Of a stretch of 64,000 nucleotides of DNA, positions 46,740 through 57,298 are shown piece by piece (the stretch's first letter is position 1; every line of letters begins with the position of its first letter). The notes beneath the pieces were generated by a model. It was given only the letters and a program-made list of their open reading frames with translations. It had not been told where the DNA came from and searched no databases. The position numbers and the translations under genes were made by a program. The DNA comes from Neoechinorhynchus agilis (taxonomy: Eukaryota; Acanthocephala): positions 2,356,001-2,420,000 of the forward strand of contig CM121342.1 in NCBI GenBank assembly GCA_051530055.1, read 5' to 3'.

Positions 46740-49040
46740 TCAATCATCCATGACATGGAGGAGCAAGTGGCAGGGAAGGAGTGGGTGTCATAGTATCAAA
46801 GGATCTAGCGGGCAACGTCGTAGAGGTGACACGAACAAGCGATCGGGTAATGGCGCTGAACGTAAGCGTTGACGGCGAAGCCACAACAATAGTTTCTGCG
46901 TACGCCCCACAAGTCGGTTGTAGTTAAGAATTCATGGAGGACACAGTGTAGGATCGCGGAACGCCGAGGATTTTAGACTATTGGATTACGCAGCAGCGTT
47001 AGAGTTGCGTATTTCCAATACTTCAAAAAAGACCCACGACACCTTTACACATACTCGAGCGGTGGAAGATCAAGTCAAATCGATTTCATTTTGTATCCGA
47101 TAGCGAAGTGGAGTGAAGTTCAGAATGTTAAGATATTACTAGGAGAGGAGTGTGCGATGCAACATAGAGTGCTCGTGATGGACCTCAATATTCGAGGGAA
47201 AGCCAAACAGCCGACAACGAGCATTGCACCTAAAATCAAGTGGTGGAGGCTAAAGGATCCTATACTCAGGGAAAGGATGAAAATGGTGCTTATCCCGAAA
47301 TTGAGCGAGAATGTGGCTGAACTGAAACGCTGGTGGAATGAGAGCGTCAAAGCCAAGAGGGAAGCCGACTACAACGAGGGAGTTGTAGAGACATGGTCTT
47401 CAGGTTGGCCAAAGTCAGGGATAAAAAATCGCGGGATATCGTGCACCTCAAAATGATCAGTGATAGTCACGGAACGACGCTGGACCAAAGCAAGGACATC
47501 TTCGATAGGTGGAAGGAATATTTCAGCACTCTGCTGAACACTGAGAATGACAGACTGCTTCTAGAGGACGTACACCCGAATGTCAATATGACGAGGCCGT
47601 ACTCGTACGATGAGGTGGCTACACAGCTCAGGAAAATGAAGACTGGTAGGAGCGGCGGTCCAGAGAACATGCCGATCGAGCTGTGGCGATCCCTGGGAAT
47701 CTTCAGAATGAAGTTGCTCACGAGACTTTTAGAAGATAGATTTGGAGGAAAAGAACCCCTCGGAATGGCAGGGAAGCATATTGATACCGATCTTCAAAGG
47801 TAAAGGAGATGTTTTGCAGTGTTGGAGCAACCGCGGCATCAAACTCATGTCTCACACAATGAAACTGTGGGAACGAATGATCGATCACAGGATTAGCGAG
47901 GAGATCCGAATCAGCGAGGATCAGCGGGGATTCATGCCCGACAGAAGCACAATCGATGCAATATTCGTGCTAAGGCAGCCGAGAGGTTCAGTGAAATGCA
48001 GCGCCCGTTGCACCGTATGTTCGTCGATTTGGAAAGGGCGTACGACACGGTCCCTCGAGATTTGGTGTGGGCATGTCTCAGAAAAAGGAATTGTCACGAA
48101 CACTATGTCGCGGCGATCCAAGCGATGTATCGAGAGTGCTACACCTGCGTGCGATGCCACAGCGGAACCATCGACTATTTCCGAGTCTCCGTGGGTCTGC
48201 AACAGGGTTCGGCCCTGAGCCCATTCTTGTTCCCGGTCGTGATGGACGTCGTAGGAAATGCGGAAAGAGAAATGAACCCACCATGGACGATACAATTTGC
48301 GGACGCTTTGGTGCTTACGGCTAGGGACGTGGACACGCTCAAGAATTTGCTGAAGAGTTGGCGACAACGATTGGAGAGCAAAGGATTGAGAGTGAGCAGG
48401 CGCAAAACGAAATAAATGGGGCCGGGTAACCTCGATATGCAAGGAACTCAGATCGAAAAGATGAACACATTCAAATATTTGGGCAGCCTGTTGAACATGC
48501 ATTGTGAGCTCGAACCAGAGATTGGACAAAGAGTTCAATGCGTGTGGAACAACTGGAGGAAGACAACAGGCATCCTTTGCGATAAGCGTCTCCCGAAACG
48601 GCGGGTGTACAAGGCAGTAGTGCGACCCGCCATGCTTTACGGAGCAGAGAAGTGGGCTGCGAAGAAGGAAGACGTTCAACGATTAGCCGTCAACGAAATG
48701 CGGATGCCTAGAAGATCCGCAGGATTGACACGCAAGGATCGAGTGCTCAATGAGGAGGTTCTAAAGCTGTTTGCTGCCGAGCCGATCGAGGAGACAATCG
48801 CTAAGAGGCGGATGCGATGGTACCTGCAGGTGACAGAAGCAAACGAAGACGCCTGGGTTAAGAGCACACGGAGAATCGAACTCGAGGGGAAAACGAGAAG
48901 AGGGAGGCCCAAGAAGAGGTGGGAGGACAGTAGGAGCGGAGTTTTTCAAGACGCTGGGAACGGAGAACAAAGACGAAAACCGACAATGCTGAAAAGAACG
49001 ACCTCTCAGGTGAGAGAACAGTTTAGAGAAATGTTGTAGT
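46740..49040 (+). mobile_element. 5'-truncated RTE-like LINE
   Basis: Starts within the apurinic endonuclease domain (GREGVGVIVSKDLAG, then IVSAYAPQVG, HGGHSVGSRNAEDF, and SSGGRSSQIDFILYP near 47090). The reverse transcriptase follows (SILIPIFKGKGDVLQCWSNR, GIKLMSHTMKLWERMID, FVDLERAYDTVPRDLVW, GLQQGSALSPFLF), then the RTE-type C-terminal part (KYLGSLLN, RPAMLYGAEKW, RGRPKKRWED). The active-site motif reads FADAL where FADDI/L is expected, so a catalytic Asp is lost. The coding parts lie in all three frames, with several frameshifts. It is a dead copy of moderate age, inserted 220 bp right of arm B'. It is GC-richer than its surroundings. Confidence 0.88.
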
Positions 49041-49735
49041 TATATTATCAATAGGGAAATCTTTAGTAGGGTACTTCAACTTTCTATGATCCTTAACAAT
49101 GTTAAAAAACATGGAATTACAATAGAAAGGAGCTTTAACCACAATGTAAAATATTCTTTTAGCAATCTCGGTAACGGTTGCTTTAGTCTACCATTCACCC
49201 TCATTCCTTTTTTACTTTTTGAACAACCGAAACATGAATTCGTATTTAAGCGATGATGGGATGTCCTGATTAGCCCGTAACTTCTAGAAATCGTCAAAAA
49301 TTAAACGAATATTAACTTGTTTAAGCCACTTCGAGTCAGCGGATTGTTCAACCATCCTCAATTTTTGTAAAAAATGATTTTAGATGCGGTCAACACTGTT
49401 TTATTAATGATGCTGCCAAAGAGTGAATATTAAAATGTGCATTTTTATATTTCAGAATGATTAGAAAAAAGCATATTTTCATAAGTTAAACATAAAAAAA
49501 TTACCTGTACAAGAATGCAAAAAATGGAAATAATTTTATGCTCTACAATTTTGCCTCTTGTAGAAAAGAAAATGCGCCATTAAAGTTGTAGATTTAACAC
49601 TATATTTTGCGCATAGAAACAATAAAAACAAATAGGCTTGAGATTTTGGTTTGATTTGAGAACTTTAGATACAAAAGCTCGGTTTTAAAAGTGCCAACGA
49701 GCTTTAAATTAATTCTTGATTGTAGTTTGCTGAAA
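49041..49735. other. No gene recognised
   Basis: AT-rich, with scattered short frames lacking domain content. Confidence 0.4.
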
Positions 49736-49736
49736 A

Positions 49737-49940
49737 CAATAGATTTTATTAAAGACGTTTCGAACCTCGACGGGCTCATCATCAGTTTGTTTGTTAGTAA
49801 TAAAACAATAATTCCAAAAAACAAAATTATGATGAATCCGACGAGGTTCGAAACGTTTTTAATAAATAATCATTTACTGCGGGTGTAGACCTAAACGATA
49901 ATTCCAATCACATTCCCCTGTACCTCACATATCGACATTT
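49737..49940. repeat. R1 family copy 4, most complete, with facing inverted arms
   Basis: AAGACGTTTCGAACCTCGAC at the left and CGACGAGGTTCGAAACGTTT at the right form an inverted repeat around a loop of about 50 bp. Right of it come TTTAATAAATAATCATTTAC, AGACCTAAACGATAATTCC, then AATCACATTCCCCTGTACC and TCACATATCGAC. On the minus strand, 49785-49754 reads CTGATGA, 17 nt able to form a 5-bp stem, GAAAC, GTC: a hammerhead-like core. Confidence 0.75.
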
Positions 49941-50164
49941 TAACAGATTTTAGTTGCTATCGTTTTTTATCGTTTAGTTGTTTCAAAACTATACGACAAT
50001 GCTATCACCATAACCAATTTTAAAACAAGAAATTTTTGGCGACAAATAGTAACTTTTGTTAAAGACGAATTCTTAAACATTTCTGAATTTAGTACTTTAA
50101 TTTTTGAGACATGCCTTCGCCTACGGAGTCGACGATTCCTGGTTTCCGAATCATAACGAAAAAA

Positions 50165-50285
50165 TCATTTGGTGTGCGATGTGACAAATTTTGTATGAAT
50201 TTTTAGATAGAATTGATAAAATGACTCTGATTCAATCAGTCGAAATATTGTCTTTAACGCGATCCCCCTCTCCGGTTTTTGACAA
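50165..50285 (+). repeat. R4 family, copy 2
   Basis: Matches 23995-24125 block by block (GAATTTTTAGATAGAATTGA, TCAATCAGTCGAAATATT, GTTTTTGACAA). Confidence 0.65.
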
Positions 50286-50474
50286 CCGACCCAAACAACA
50301 ATATCCCTAACCATCCGAATGCAATGCTCAATAACGTTGTATGTGGTCATTGGTTCCAACATTCATTTCATATACATTTCTTCGCTTTTCTGATCGTCTC
50401 AAAGAAATTCGTCCTTCTTTTGTCCGTTCCATTTACCAGTCTACTAGGATAATTTCGAGCATAAATAACTATCG

Positions 50475-50790
50475 AGTTTCGTGAAACGACTAAGAATTAC
50501 GTTCTGATTGCCAACAGACGAGACCATGGCGTCCTGGCTCCGCAATGGCAACGACCAACAGAAGCAATTGGGATAGCGTTGAGCCGAGTATCCGTTTCTA
50601 TTGCCGAGATTGAAGCCAATCGAGTTCATTTCACCAAGTCACGAGAATCTGAAATTAAAGAGTTTTAAATTCTCGCTACCACGAGTGAATCCGAAACTGA
50701 TTGTTTGCAACCATTTAAGGGTACTTGTTCGCTACCGGAATCTCCACATGAAAGATTAACATCATCCAATTATTCGTAATCCGCTCAATT
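50475..50790 (+). repeat. R5 family, copy 2
   Basis: Matches 2540-2945 in order with several deletions: ACAGACGAGACCATGGCGTC, AGAAGCAATTGGGATAGCGT, GCCAATCGAGTTC, AATCTGAAATTAAAGAGTT and CGAATTATTC-type ends. No coding frame is preserved between the copies. Confidence 0.6.
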
Positions 50791-51087
50791 TCTTAAAAAC
50801 TTCATACTCTCGTTTTAGATTAGCGATGAGGAAATCAACGAAATGAGTTGAAATATGAAAATCTGCTGAACAAAAAGAGACAAAGAAAAGAAAGACCTCT
50901 CAATGTAAACCTAGTGAGCTCGAGAAAGGTTTTAGTTCTTACAACTTTGACCTTCGGGACAAAAGCCACAAACGGCGCGTTTTAACTTTTATTAAAGCAA
51001 ATCGACGGCCCAAATCGATTTAGTTTCTTAATTTAACCAAAACTTTATTGACTTTTAAACTAGTTTTAAAGCTATCGTGTAACAGCA

Positions 51088-51999
51088 TCATGCTACGATG
51101 GAAAATCTGACACCAATTGATGCTTTTAAGCCATTGTCATGTACGAAATTACGATACGGGAATTGCTTTCGATTGGAGTATTTTGCTTTCGTTTCCTCAA
51201 CATTCACATTTCCTTTAGTTTGAATCAAGGTAACCATTACGTACTCACGAGATCCCGTCAAATGAGTTGGTCCAATATAAGGCAACACAACTTGCCCTCC
51301 ATTTTCCCGAATATTCATTATCAGAAAGTTCACAAAAGGAATATCTCCATTATTGCCGTCCTCTGAACCAGTATCAATCATTATGAACGTTGTGATTTGA
51401 GACGAAGATTGAGTTCCTGGAGAAGGCTGCGTGGATGCTTGTTCTATTGAAATCTTAATCTCAGAATTTACGTATATTTCATCGAATTTCGCCATTGATC
51501 CAAAAGCTGCAGTTTGGCAGCTGTGTTCTAAAATCATCTCTAGATCAAATTCCTTCTGAGATGCATTGTTTGCACTTGCCAGCTCATGAACCAAATTTTC
51601 TATCTTATTAATTGCCATTCCTGATTCATCAGCCATATCATCTTCGTCATTAACTGGCATTATGGCTCCCGGCGAAAGCTCTAACTTTTTAAACTCTATC
51701 TTAGGTTCTCCTAGTCCAGATTCCATCTTTTTGACACCGGGCATAGCTTTATCATTTGGTACGACCACAATTATTGGTTTCTCACTATTCTCCGGTTTAT
51801 GGATCATTAACCTAAGCAGTGATAAATTATCCTCATCCTTTATTTCGCTAAGTCCTTCCGCTTGTCTTTGCGCTCTCAAGAACTTTTGTCTCTCGACTCG
51901 GTCCCCAACTATCTGGTGGTAACGTTTACTACTGATCGCCATCGAGACTTTATACCCAATGTAAAAAGGCCCGGAAATTAACAGTAATAAAAAATCCAT
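51088..51999 (-). CDS. Divergent PEBP-like protein with N-terminal hydrophobic anchor
   Basis: A single-exon frame of about 303 codons from the ATG of MDFLLLLISGPFYIGYKVSM. That start is a hydrophobic signal-anchor or signal peptide. The middle is acidic and charged. The last 110 residues match the phosphatidylethanolamine-binding protein fold in order: ITTFIMIDTGSEDG (strand with the DPD-like turn), PFVNFLIMNIRENG (the HHFLVVNI strand), VVLPYIGPTHLTGSREYVMV (the YxGPxPPxGxHRYVFLL region), then FPYRNFVHDNGL and GVRFSIVA. The ligand-binding DPDxP and HxxVxNI residues are not conserved, so lipid binding is doubtful. It may be a degenerate relative like those in mitochondrial ribosomes. Upstream in-frame codons exist but lack an ATG. 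Confidence 0.65.
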   Translation of the reverse strand: MDFLLLLISGPFYIGYKVSMAISSKRYHQIVGDRVERQKFLRAQRQAEGLSEIKDEDNLSLLRLMIHKPENSEKPIIVVVPNDKAMPGVKKMESGLGEPKIEFKKLELSPGAIMPVNDEDDMADESGMAINKIENLVHELASANNASQKEFDLEMILEHSCQTAAFGSMAKFDEIYVNSEIKISIEQASTQPSPGTQSSSQITTFIMIDTGSEDGNNGDIPFVNFLIMNIRENGGQVVLPYIGPTHLTGSREYVMVTLIQTKGNVNVEETKAKYSNRKQFPYRNFVHDNGLKASIGVRFSIVA

Positions 52000-52362
52000 T
52001 CGACTAGACTGCTTTACGGGCGATTGGGGAAAGACGAGTTGGAAACATGAGCCGAACACAATTTAAACACCAATGGAACCGTGACTGCTAAAACAATGGC
52101 AGTTGTTGAACCATCTCGTCAAAATGCTTCTTGCTTTCATTTGAACGAATCAGATGCAGTAAATGAACTATTACTCATCGTGATTTCTTCTTTGATATAA
52201 TTTTTGAAGAACATTGGTTGTTTTCAAGCTGGACGTAACAAAAAACCGACCTATACGGCGATCATTGATTTCGATTTTTAATAACACTCATTTTGAACTA
52301 AGCAAAATGATCAAACCTAAAACTAAAATTATGGAAAGCCTCTTTTCCCAACACCCTCATGT
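52000..52362. other. Intergenic, with a short direct repeat
   Basis: ATACGGCGATCATTGATTTC at about 52253 recurs at about 53029, once on each side of the inverted-repeat element at 52363-52906. No gene seen. Confidence 0.4.
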
Positions 52363-52906
52363 TTATTCCAGATTTATTATCGAACGGAAAATGGGTGTTT
52401 TATTTGTTTATTGCTTAAAGCAAAGATGATCGCAGTCGAAATTCCCGCTGGAACTTTGACATCTGCCCAGAAGGATGTCCTGTCGAGAGGACCGGCATTT
52501 GTTCCAAGACGTAAGTTCGCGGAACGAGAAACCTTTCAGCTTCAGATTGACGTTGCGAGGCTAGCCTATCAACTATGTTGGAAATCAAACAAGGAGAGAT
52601 ATGAACGATCGCTTCCTACTGCAACTGGGATGTCCGATCCGGTGGATCTCTCGATTGCCGAAGCGCTATGCATTAATCGTGAGAAAGTTGTGGGATTGAG
52701 CGGGGTTACGAGCAGCAAGGACGGACACAACGAGGCAGAGGGGATGCTCAATAAGAGGGATGAGCTGACGGACAGCGTTGCCCTCCTCTGATTCCCTTTT
52801 CAGATAACCGAAGGAAAGCTTCCTGACGAAGACGCAAGGCGTCGAAAATTTGAAGCAATAAACAAATAAAACACCCATTTTCCGTTCGATAATAAATCTG
52901 GAATAA
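52363..52906 (+). mobile_element. Element with perfect 54-bp terminal inverted repeats enclosing a PLE-like reading frame
   Basis: 52363-52416 and 52853-52906 are exact reverse complements over 54 bases (outer end TTATTCCAGATTTATTATCG). Between them is a frame from ATG 52426 to 52791, about 121 codons: IPAGTLTSAQKDVLSRGPAF, then VPRRKFAERETFQLQIDV and a Ser/Glu-rich tail. The block LTSAQKDVLSRGPAFVP has the style of the N-terminal leader of Penelope-like reverse transcriptases (compare FSPRELHLLNKGPDYI at 27.1 kb). It is GC-richer than its flanks. No obvious target-site duplication was found. It looks like a non-autonomous element or a processed foldback that captured a PLE 5' part. Confidence 0.65.
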
Positions 52907-52912
52907 AACCTA

Positions 52913-54313
52913 AAACAAAAAGACGTTTTTAATATTAGAAATAAATTCTATTAGAATAAAGCTTCTCTGCTGTAAACTACGAAATATTAAAAAGCTCAGA
53001 AATTATTCTTAATGGAAATGGACCAATACGGCGATCATTGATTTCGATTTTTTAAATAAACTGCATTGATTGTAGAGCAAAAACGTTAATAGCGAACTTA
53101 ATTAAACGATTTCGAACAATGCAAAAGGTAAAAAAGTTTTCTTTTAAAGCTACTGAATTTTCGATTTGATGTACCATCCCAGTTCTGATTTTGGTATTAA
53201 AGTATTCTTCGATTTAAAAAAAGTCCATTTAAAAGTTGTTACGATTGAGTTTTTTAATGGGTGCAAAAAAACTGAGTCCATTCGTTCAATGAAAACAATT
53301 TTTTTAATTCTTTTTGAAGTCATTAAATAAAAAAAGCCAGAAATAAACCGATTTACAATCAATCACATAAAATAATGAAAATTCTCGAAAGAATTACTTT
53401 CTTCGTCTTTGTACCTGTGATAATTTATAAAATTCATCTTTTGAATATTGAAACAGTTTGCGCACGATTTCTTGTGTAATTAAACTCTTGTAAATTGTTG
53501 TTATATCACTTCGTTTTGTTTTTTTTATTAAAAAGCTCCATAATAACTTAATTTATTTTGAGTTGGAAAAATGTTCCCTAAAAATCCTTTATCCGTTTGA
53601 TTTGTTCGTTTTAAAATCATATAATCGATAATTATTTAATTGTTCTGCGATTTCGTCTTCTGTCATTAAAATGCTTAATAAAATGATTTTTTGCAATTTC
53701 TTCAAATTTAATTCGTCATTTTTCGCTTTGAACACCCAAAAGAGTTTTCGCTGGCAATAAATCAGTCAAAATTTATTGTTTTAAGGCTTTAAAGCGCTCC
53801 ATCATCCACCGGGCCGACTCTTTTTATGCCGTTTTGTGGACCAAAGACCGATTGAAATCAAAAAAATCGTTCAAATAATTTCTTGTTCAACGAATTTAGA
53901 AGAACACGAATGAAATCGTTAAACATTTAATTATTTTCCATTATGTTCAATCGATATTGTTTTTTCTTTGAAATTAAATTGTGAGACGTATTGATATTTC
54001 AAAAACAAACAATACGGAATTTCCGTATTTCCACCCAAATGAAATTTTATTCTTCAAAGATTTTGGTCTCGCAATTCTTAGTAATTACACTGATCAACTC
54101 CCGCTCGTTCACGCATCAGCTAAGTTTTCCGATTTGTTAGAAATTCTAAAGGAAGTATTCATGGAAATACGAATCTCACAATCTAATTCTGGATACGATT
54201 AAGTCTATGGCCAATGGAACAATATCGAAATTGACCACCTTAACGTTCATGGATGTTCAATTCAAAAATACAGTTTATTTCAAAAGGCGACCGTAGTCTT
54301 TTAAGTTTCAGAT
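52913..54313. other. AT-rich intergenic DNA
   Basis: No gene recognised. A 73-codon frame at 53981-54202 has no recognisable domain. An acceptor-like TTTCAG lies just before the acyl carrier protein start codon. Confidence 0.4.
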
Positions 54314-54715
54314 ATGTCTAATCAACTGTTTCAATTGATGTCCCGATCATTTGGAACACTTGGACCGCTTACATTAAAAACTCGGCTTTTAAGTGGTTTG
54401 GCAGGCGAAAAACCACTTCCACTCGACGATTGGAAAACTAAAGAGGACGTAGTAGAGAAAGTAGTTTCCGTTTGCAATGAGTTTGACAGAATTAAGGAAT
54501 GTGAGCGTTTCGGTCAAGTGAAAATAACAGGCGAAACTGATTTGCAGTCAGAGCTGAGAATGGATTCTTTGGACCATATAGAGCTGATTGTTAAGATTGA
54601 AGATGCTTTTGGAATCGATATTAAGGATGAAAAATTCGATACCCTTAGAAGACCCGTCGATTTCGCTAGTGAGGTATGGAGTGCCCGTGAAAAACTGCTT
54701 AGACAACCGAGATGA
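54314..54715 (+). CDS. NDUFAB1: Mitochondrial acyl carrier protein
   Basis: An intronless frame of 133 codons. Residues 1-35 are basic and hydroxylated with no acid (MSNQLFQLMSRSFGTLGPLT), a mitochondrial presequence. The ACP domain has the phosphopantetheine attachment motif MDSLDHIELIVKIEDAFGID, with the Ser at the start of helix 2, and a helix 1 block VVEKVVSVCNEFDRI. It carries growing acyl chains in mitochondrial fatty-acid synthesis and is a subunit of complex I and of Fe-S assembly complexes. The start codon lies two bases after TTTCAG, so a 5' UTR intron or a trans-splice site is likely. Confidence 0.95.
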   Translation: MSNQLFQLMSRSFGTLGPLTLKTRLLSGLAGEKPLPLDDWKTKEDVVEKVVSVCNEFDRIKECERFGQVKITGETDLQSELRMDSLDHIELIVKIEDAFGIDIKDEKFDTLRRPVDFASEVWSAREKLLRQPR

Positions 54716-55150
54716 TTAAATTTAATTTTATGAAGGATTTAAAATCATTGCAAATGATACCGCAAATACGCTTAAATTCTGAAATATTAGCTAGTCATTT
54801 TCGTAATCAATCAAATGGTCAAAAACTTTCACGATCTCGGCCGATTGATCTTTTGAGATATCGTCTTTCTTTTCATTTTAAATCGAGTCTATTATAGAAC
54901 GAGATTCTCTGCATTCGAATTAATGGTTAATTTTTGAATATGAAACAAAATAAATGTTCATTTTATCAAAGAAATTAAAGGATGTGCACAATGCTATAAT
55001 TTAAATTGAGTGCGTAGCTTTCATTTAAAAGTTAACTAAAACGGAGAATTTGAGGAAAATTGAATTTTTGTAATAACTTTAATATATTTTCAGAACTTGG
55101 AATCTAATTAATTTTACATATCAAGAAGATTCTTCGGTATGGTAAGTACT
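54716..55150. other. 3' flank of the ACP gene, no gene recognised
   Basis: An AATAAA-like stretch lies near 54949. Only chance frames. Confidence 0.4.
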
Positions 55151-55335
55151 GAATGGTTTTTCAACATAATCCCAAGTTTCAAGATTCCTTTATTATTATG
55201 AAATATTTCGAAAGAAGAAACCTCGCCTCATCAGTCATTCTTAGCCATTAAAAGACGCTGCGAGGTTTCCTCTTTCGAAATATTTCATAATAATAAAGGA
55301 ATCTTGAACCTGGGGATTATGTTGAAAAACCATTC
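55151..55335. repeat. Foldback element with ~75-bp inverted arms
   Basis: 55151-55225 (GAATGGTTTTTCAACATAAT to GAAACCTCG) is mirrored by 55261-55335 with only a few mismatches, around a 35-bp loop. This is a typical MITE or foldback relic. It is not related to the other foldbacks of the window as far as I can see. Confidence 0.75.
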
Positions 55336-55440
55336 AATAATTTTTACATTGTTTTTAAGGCAGTCAAAAAACCTGAGTTTCTAAAATCAAAGGACCAAAA
55401 GTTCACATTATTCACTATGAAATCGTTTGAACTCTTAATT

Positions 55441-55515
55441 TGTCGATATGTGAGGTGCCGGGAATGTGACTGAAATTATTGTTTAGGTCTATCCGACGAG
55501 GTTCGCAAAACAATA
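55441..55515 (-). repeat. R1 family copy 5, shortened
   Basis: TGTCGATATGTGAGGTGCCG and GAATGTGACTGAAATTATTG, then TTTAGGTCT, then CCGACGAGGTTCGCAAAAC. The middle is deleted compared with copy 4. Confidence 0.7.
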
Positions 55516-56025
55516 ATTCCGAAGCGTATTCTATAAAGATTTATAGCTCAGGTTGAAGATTGAAGAAAAACCTTTTTTAATATATTATTTAATTTCTTTA
55601 CTTCTCGAGCATCCAATTTCAACTAGATTTATGCTATCGGTTTTATTTTAAATGAAGAAAATCTATAACTATCGGAAATTTATACATCATAGCACTACTG
55701 ATTATTTTCTTGTTTTTTATATCCATACTTGTCGATTTCCAGTACATTCTTCATTGTTTCCTTGTTGGCAACTTAAGCTACAATCGAGTAACGCTTGTTT
55801 CTTTGTTAGTGTTTGCATTTATAGTAAATATCTTTTTTTGCGGTTGGATTTAACGCCTTCAATGCAAGATCTTTTGGAATTTCTATATAGCAATCGCTTC
55901 AATAAAAACTTTTCACTCGATGCGTTTAAAAAAGCGAGATCAAAGACTAAAAATCAATTAAAAAAGAATCATTGAAAATATCTTGACTTTATAAATTCTC
56001 ACTGCGTTTAACTCAGATACAGCAA
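55516..56025. other. No certain gene
   Basis: A 107-codon frame at 55652-55975 (plus) is rich in Phe, Lys and Asn, lacks a domain, and looks like a chance frame. Confidence 0.35.
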
Positions 56026-56793
56026 TCACAATTGAGAACAATCAGTTTCAACGTAACTTGAATTTTGATCATTTACCTCACCCGAGTCTACTTCGAGGGG
56101 CATTCGTGACATTTTCTCAATCTTATCAGTGTCATCAACGGTCTCAATGGTTTTGCTATTTGTAGATTGAAGTCCAAGTAAAGTCTGCACAGGTTCCTCA
56201 ATGCTTGATCTACATGATTCTCGTGATTTTTTCCGCTGTATGGTCAATCGATTCATGAGCTTAACAAACTCATCGAAATCAATAAGTCGGTCGTTGTTTG
56301 TATCGGCCATATCGATCATTTTATCAATCTGTTCGTCACTAAGAAGCGTCCCAGTCTGCGCCATTCGATCTCTCATTTCCTTAGCAGTAACGGTTCCGTC
56401 GCCGTTAGCATCCAAGTAGCTAAAAATTTCTTTATAGTGCTCAATTTTGTTGATTTGTGAACGCGTTCGATTGACGGGCTGACGCTTTTTCTTGTCTTCG
56501 ACGGTAGAGGGCGGCATTCTTATTGATTTTGACTCAATTTCAGAACAGAACTGCTCGAAGGTCAATTTTCGTGGGCGAAATTTAGAAATCAACGACTTTG
56601 TACGGGGAATCTTAACTCCTCGTTCCTTGAGAAACTTTAGCATTTCTTTTTGACTCACATATCCGTCCTTGTTTATATCGGCGCTGTCGAAGGTTTCCTT
56701 TAGCATACGACGACTCGGCGTCAATGCTTCATGAACCTCTTGATCGCTGCACTCGTCTTCCAATTGTGAACCCGACGGAACTTCTAGATTCAT
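56026..56793 (-). CDS. EF-hand calcium-binding protein (calmodulin-like)
   Basis: An intronless frame of 255 codons. There are four helix-loop-helix units in two pairs. The first loop is DINKDGYVSQKE at about residue 39. The second is degenerate (SKFRPRKLTFEQF). The third is DANGDGTVTAKE at about residue 128, and the fourth is DTNNDRLIDFDE at about residue 164. Loops 1, 3 and 4 keep the acidic ligands at positions 1 and 12. In loop 4 Gly6 is replaced by Arg, so affinity may be reduced. The basic linker between pairs and the acidic N- and C-terminal tails are outside the calmodulin core. Probably a calcium sensor with a divergent second hand. The ATG directly follows TTTATTAG, an acceptor-like site. 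Confidence 0.88.
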   Translation of the reverse strand: MNLEVPSGSQLEDECSDQEVHEALTPSRRMLKETFDSADINKDGYVSQKEMLKFLKERGVKIPRTKSLISKFRPRKLTFEQFCSEIESKSIRMPPSTVEDKKKRQPVNRTRSQINKIEHYKEIFSYLDANGDGTVTAKEMRDRMAQTGTLLSDEQIDKMIDMADTNNDRLIDFDEFVKLMNRLTIQRKKSRESCRSSIEEPVQTLLGLQSTNSKTIETVDDTDKIEKMSRMPLEVDSGEVNDQNSSYVETDCSQL

Positions 56794-57298
56794 CTAATAA
56801 AAGCAGTGGCTAACCGCACGTTTAAAGGAACAACATAGTAAGACTCGATGAAATCGCCCCCGATTGGCTTATTTTTGAAATTTCGATTTTAACGAGATCT
56901 TTTCTTTGGATAACGGACTGTTTAAAGTGTCACGAAGCAGTGTATTTCTCAAGTTCCCTCTCGATGATTCACATTTGTGCACGCCGCATTTCGAATATAA
57001 AATACGTCTTTTCGTTAAAGTTTAACTACCGCCGCCCCCCTTCATTTTCTAGAAACGCACAAGAGTTTTAGAGGTGTGAGCAACGTTGGCTTTTCTCGCT
57101 AGAGAAACGTAAACACATTTAGCGTGTAATTAAAAGTCCAATATATTGAAATCTCACGATTTAAGAAACATCTTAACAAAATTAATTTAAGAGCAGGATA
57201 ACAAAATTCAAAGTCGGTTATACATGATTTATCGTCTTTAAACACACGCACAAGAACGACACTAATAGATGGACGCAGATACACTAATCGATTAATGT
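56794..57298. other. Short spacer between the EF-hand and RBR ligase genes
   Basis: Both genes run on the minus strand. A C-rich run near 57031-57039 is followed on the plus strand by CTTCATTTTC. No further gene was seen. Confidence 0.4.
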
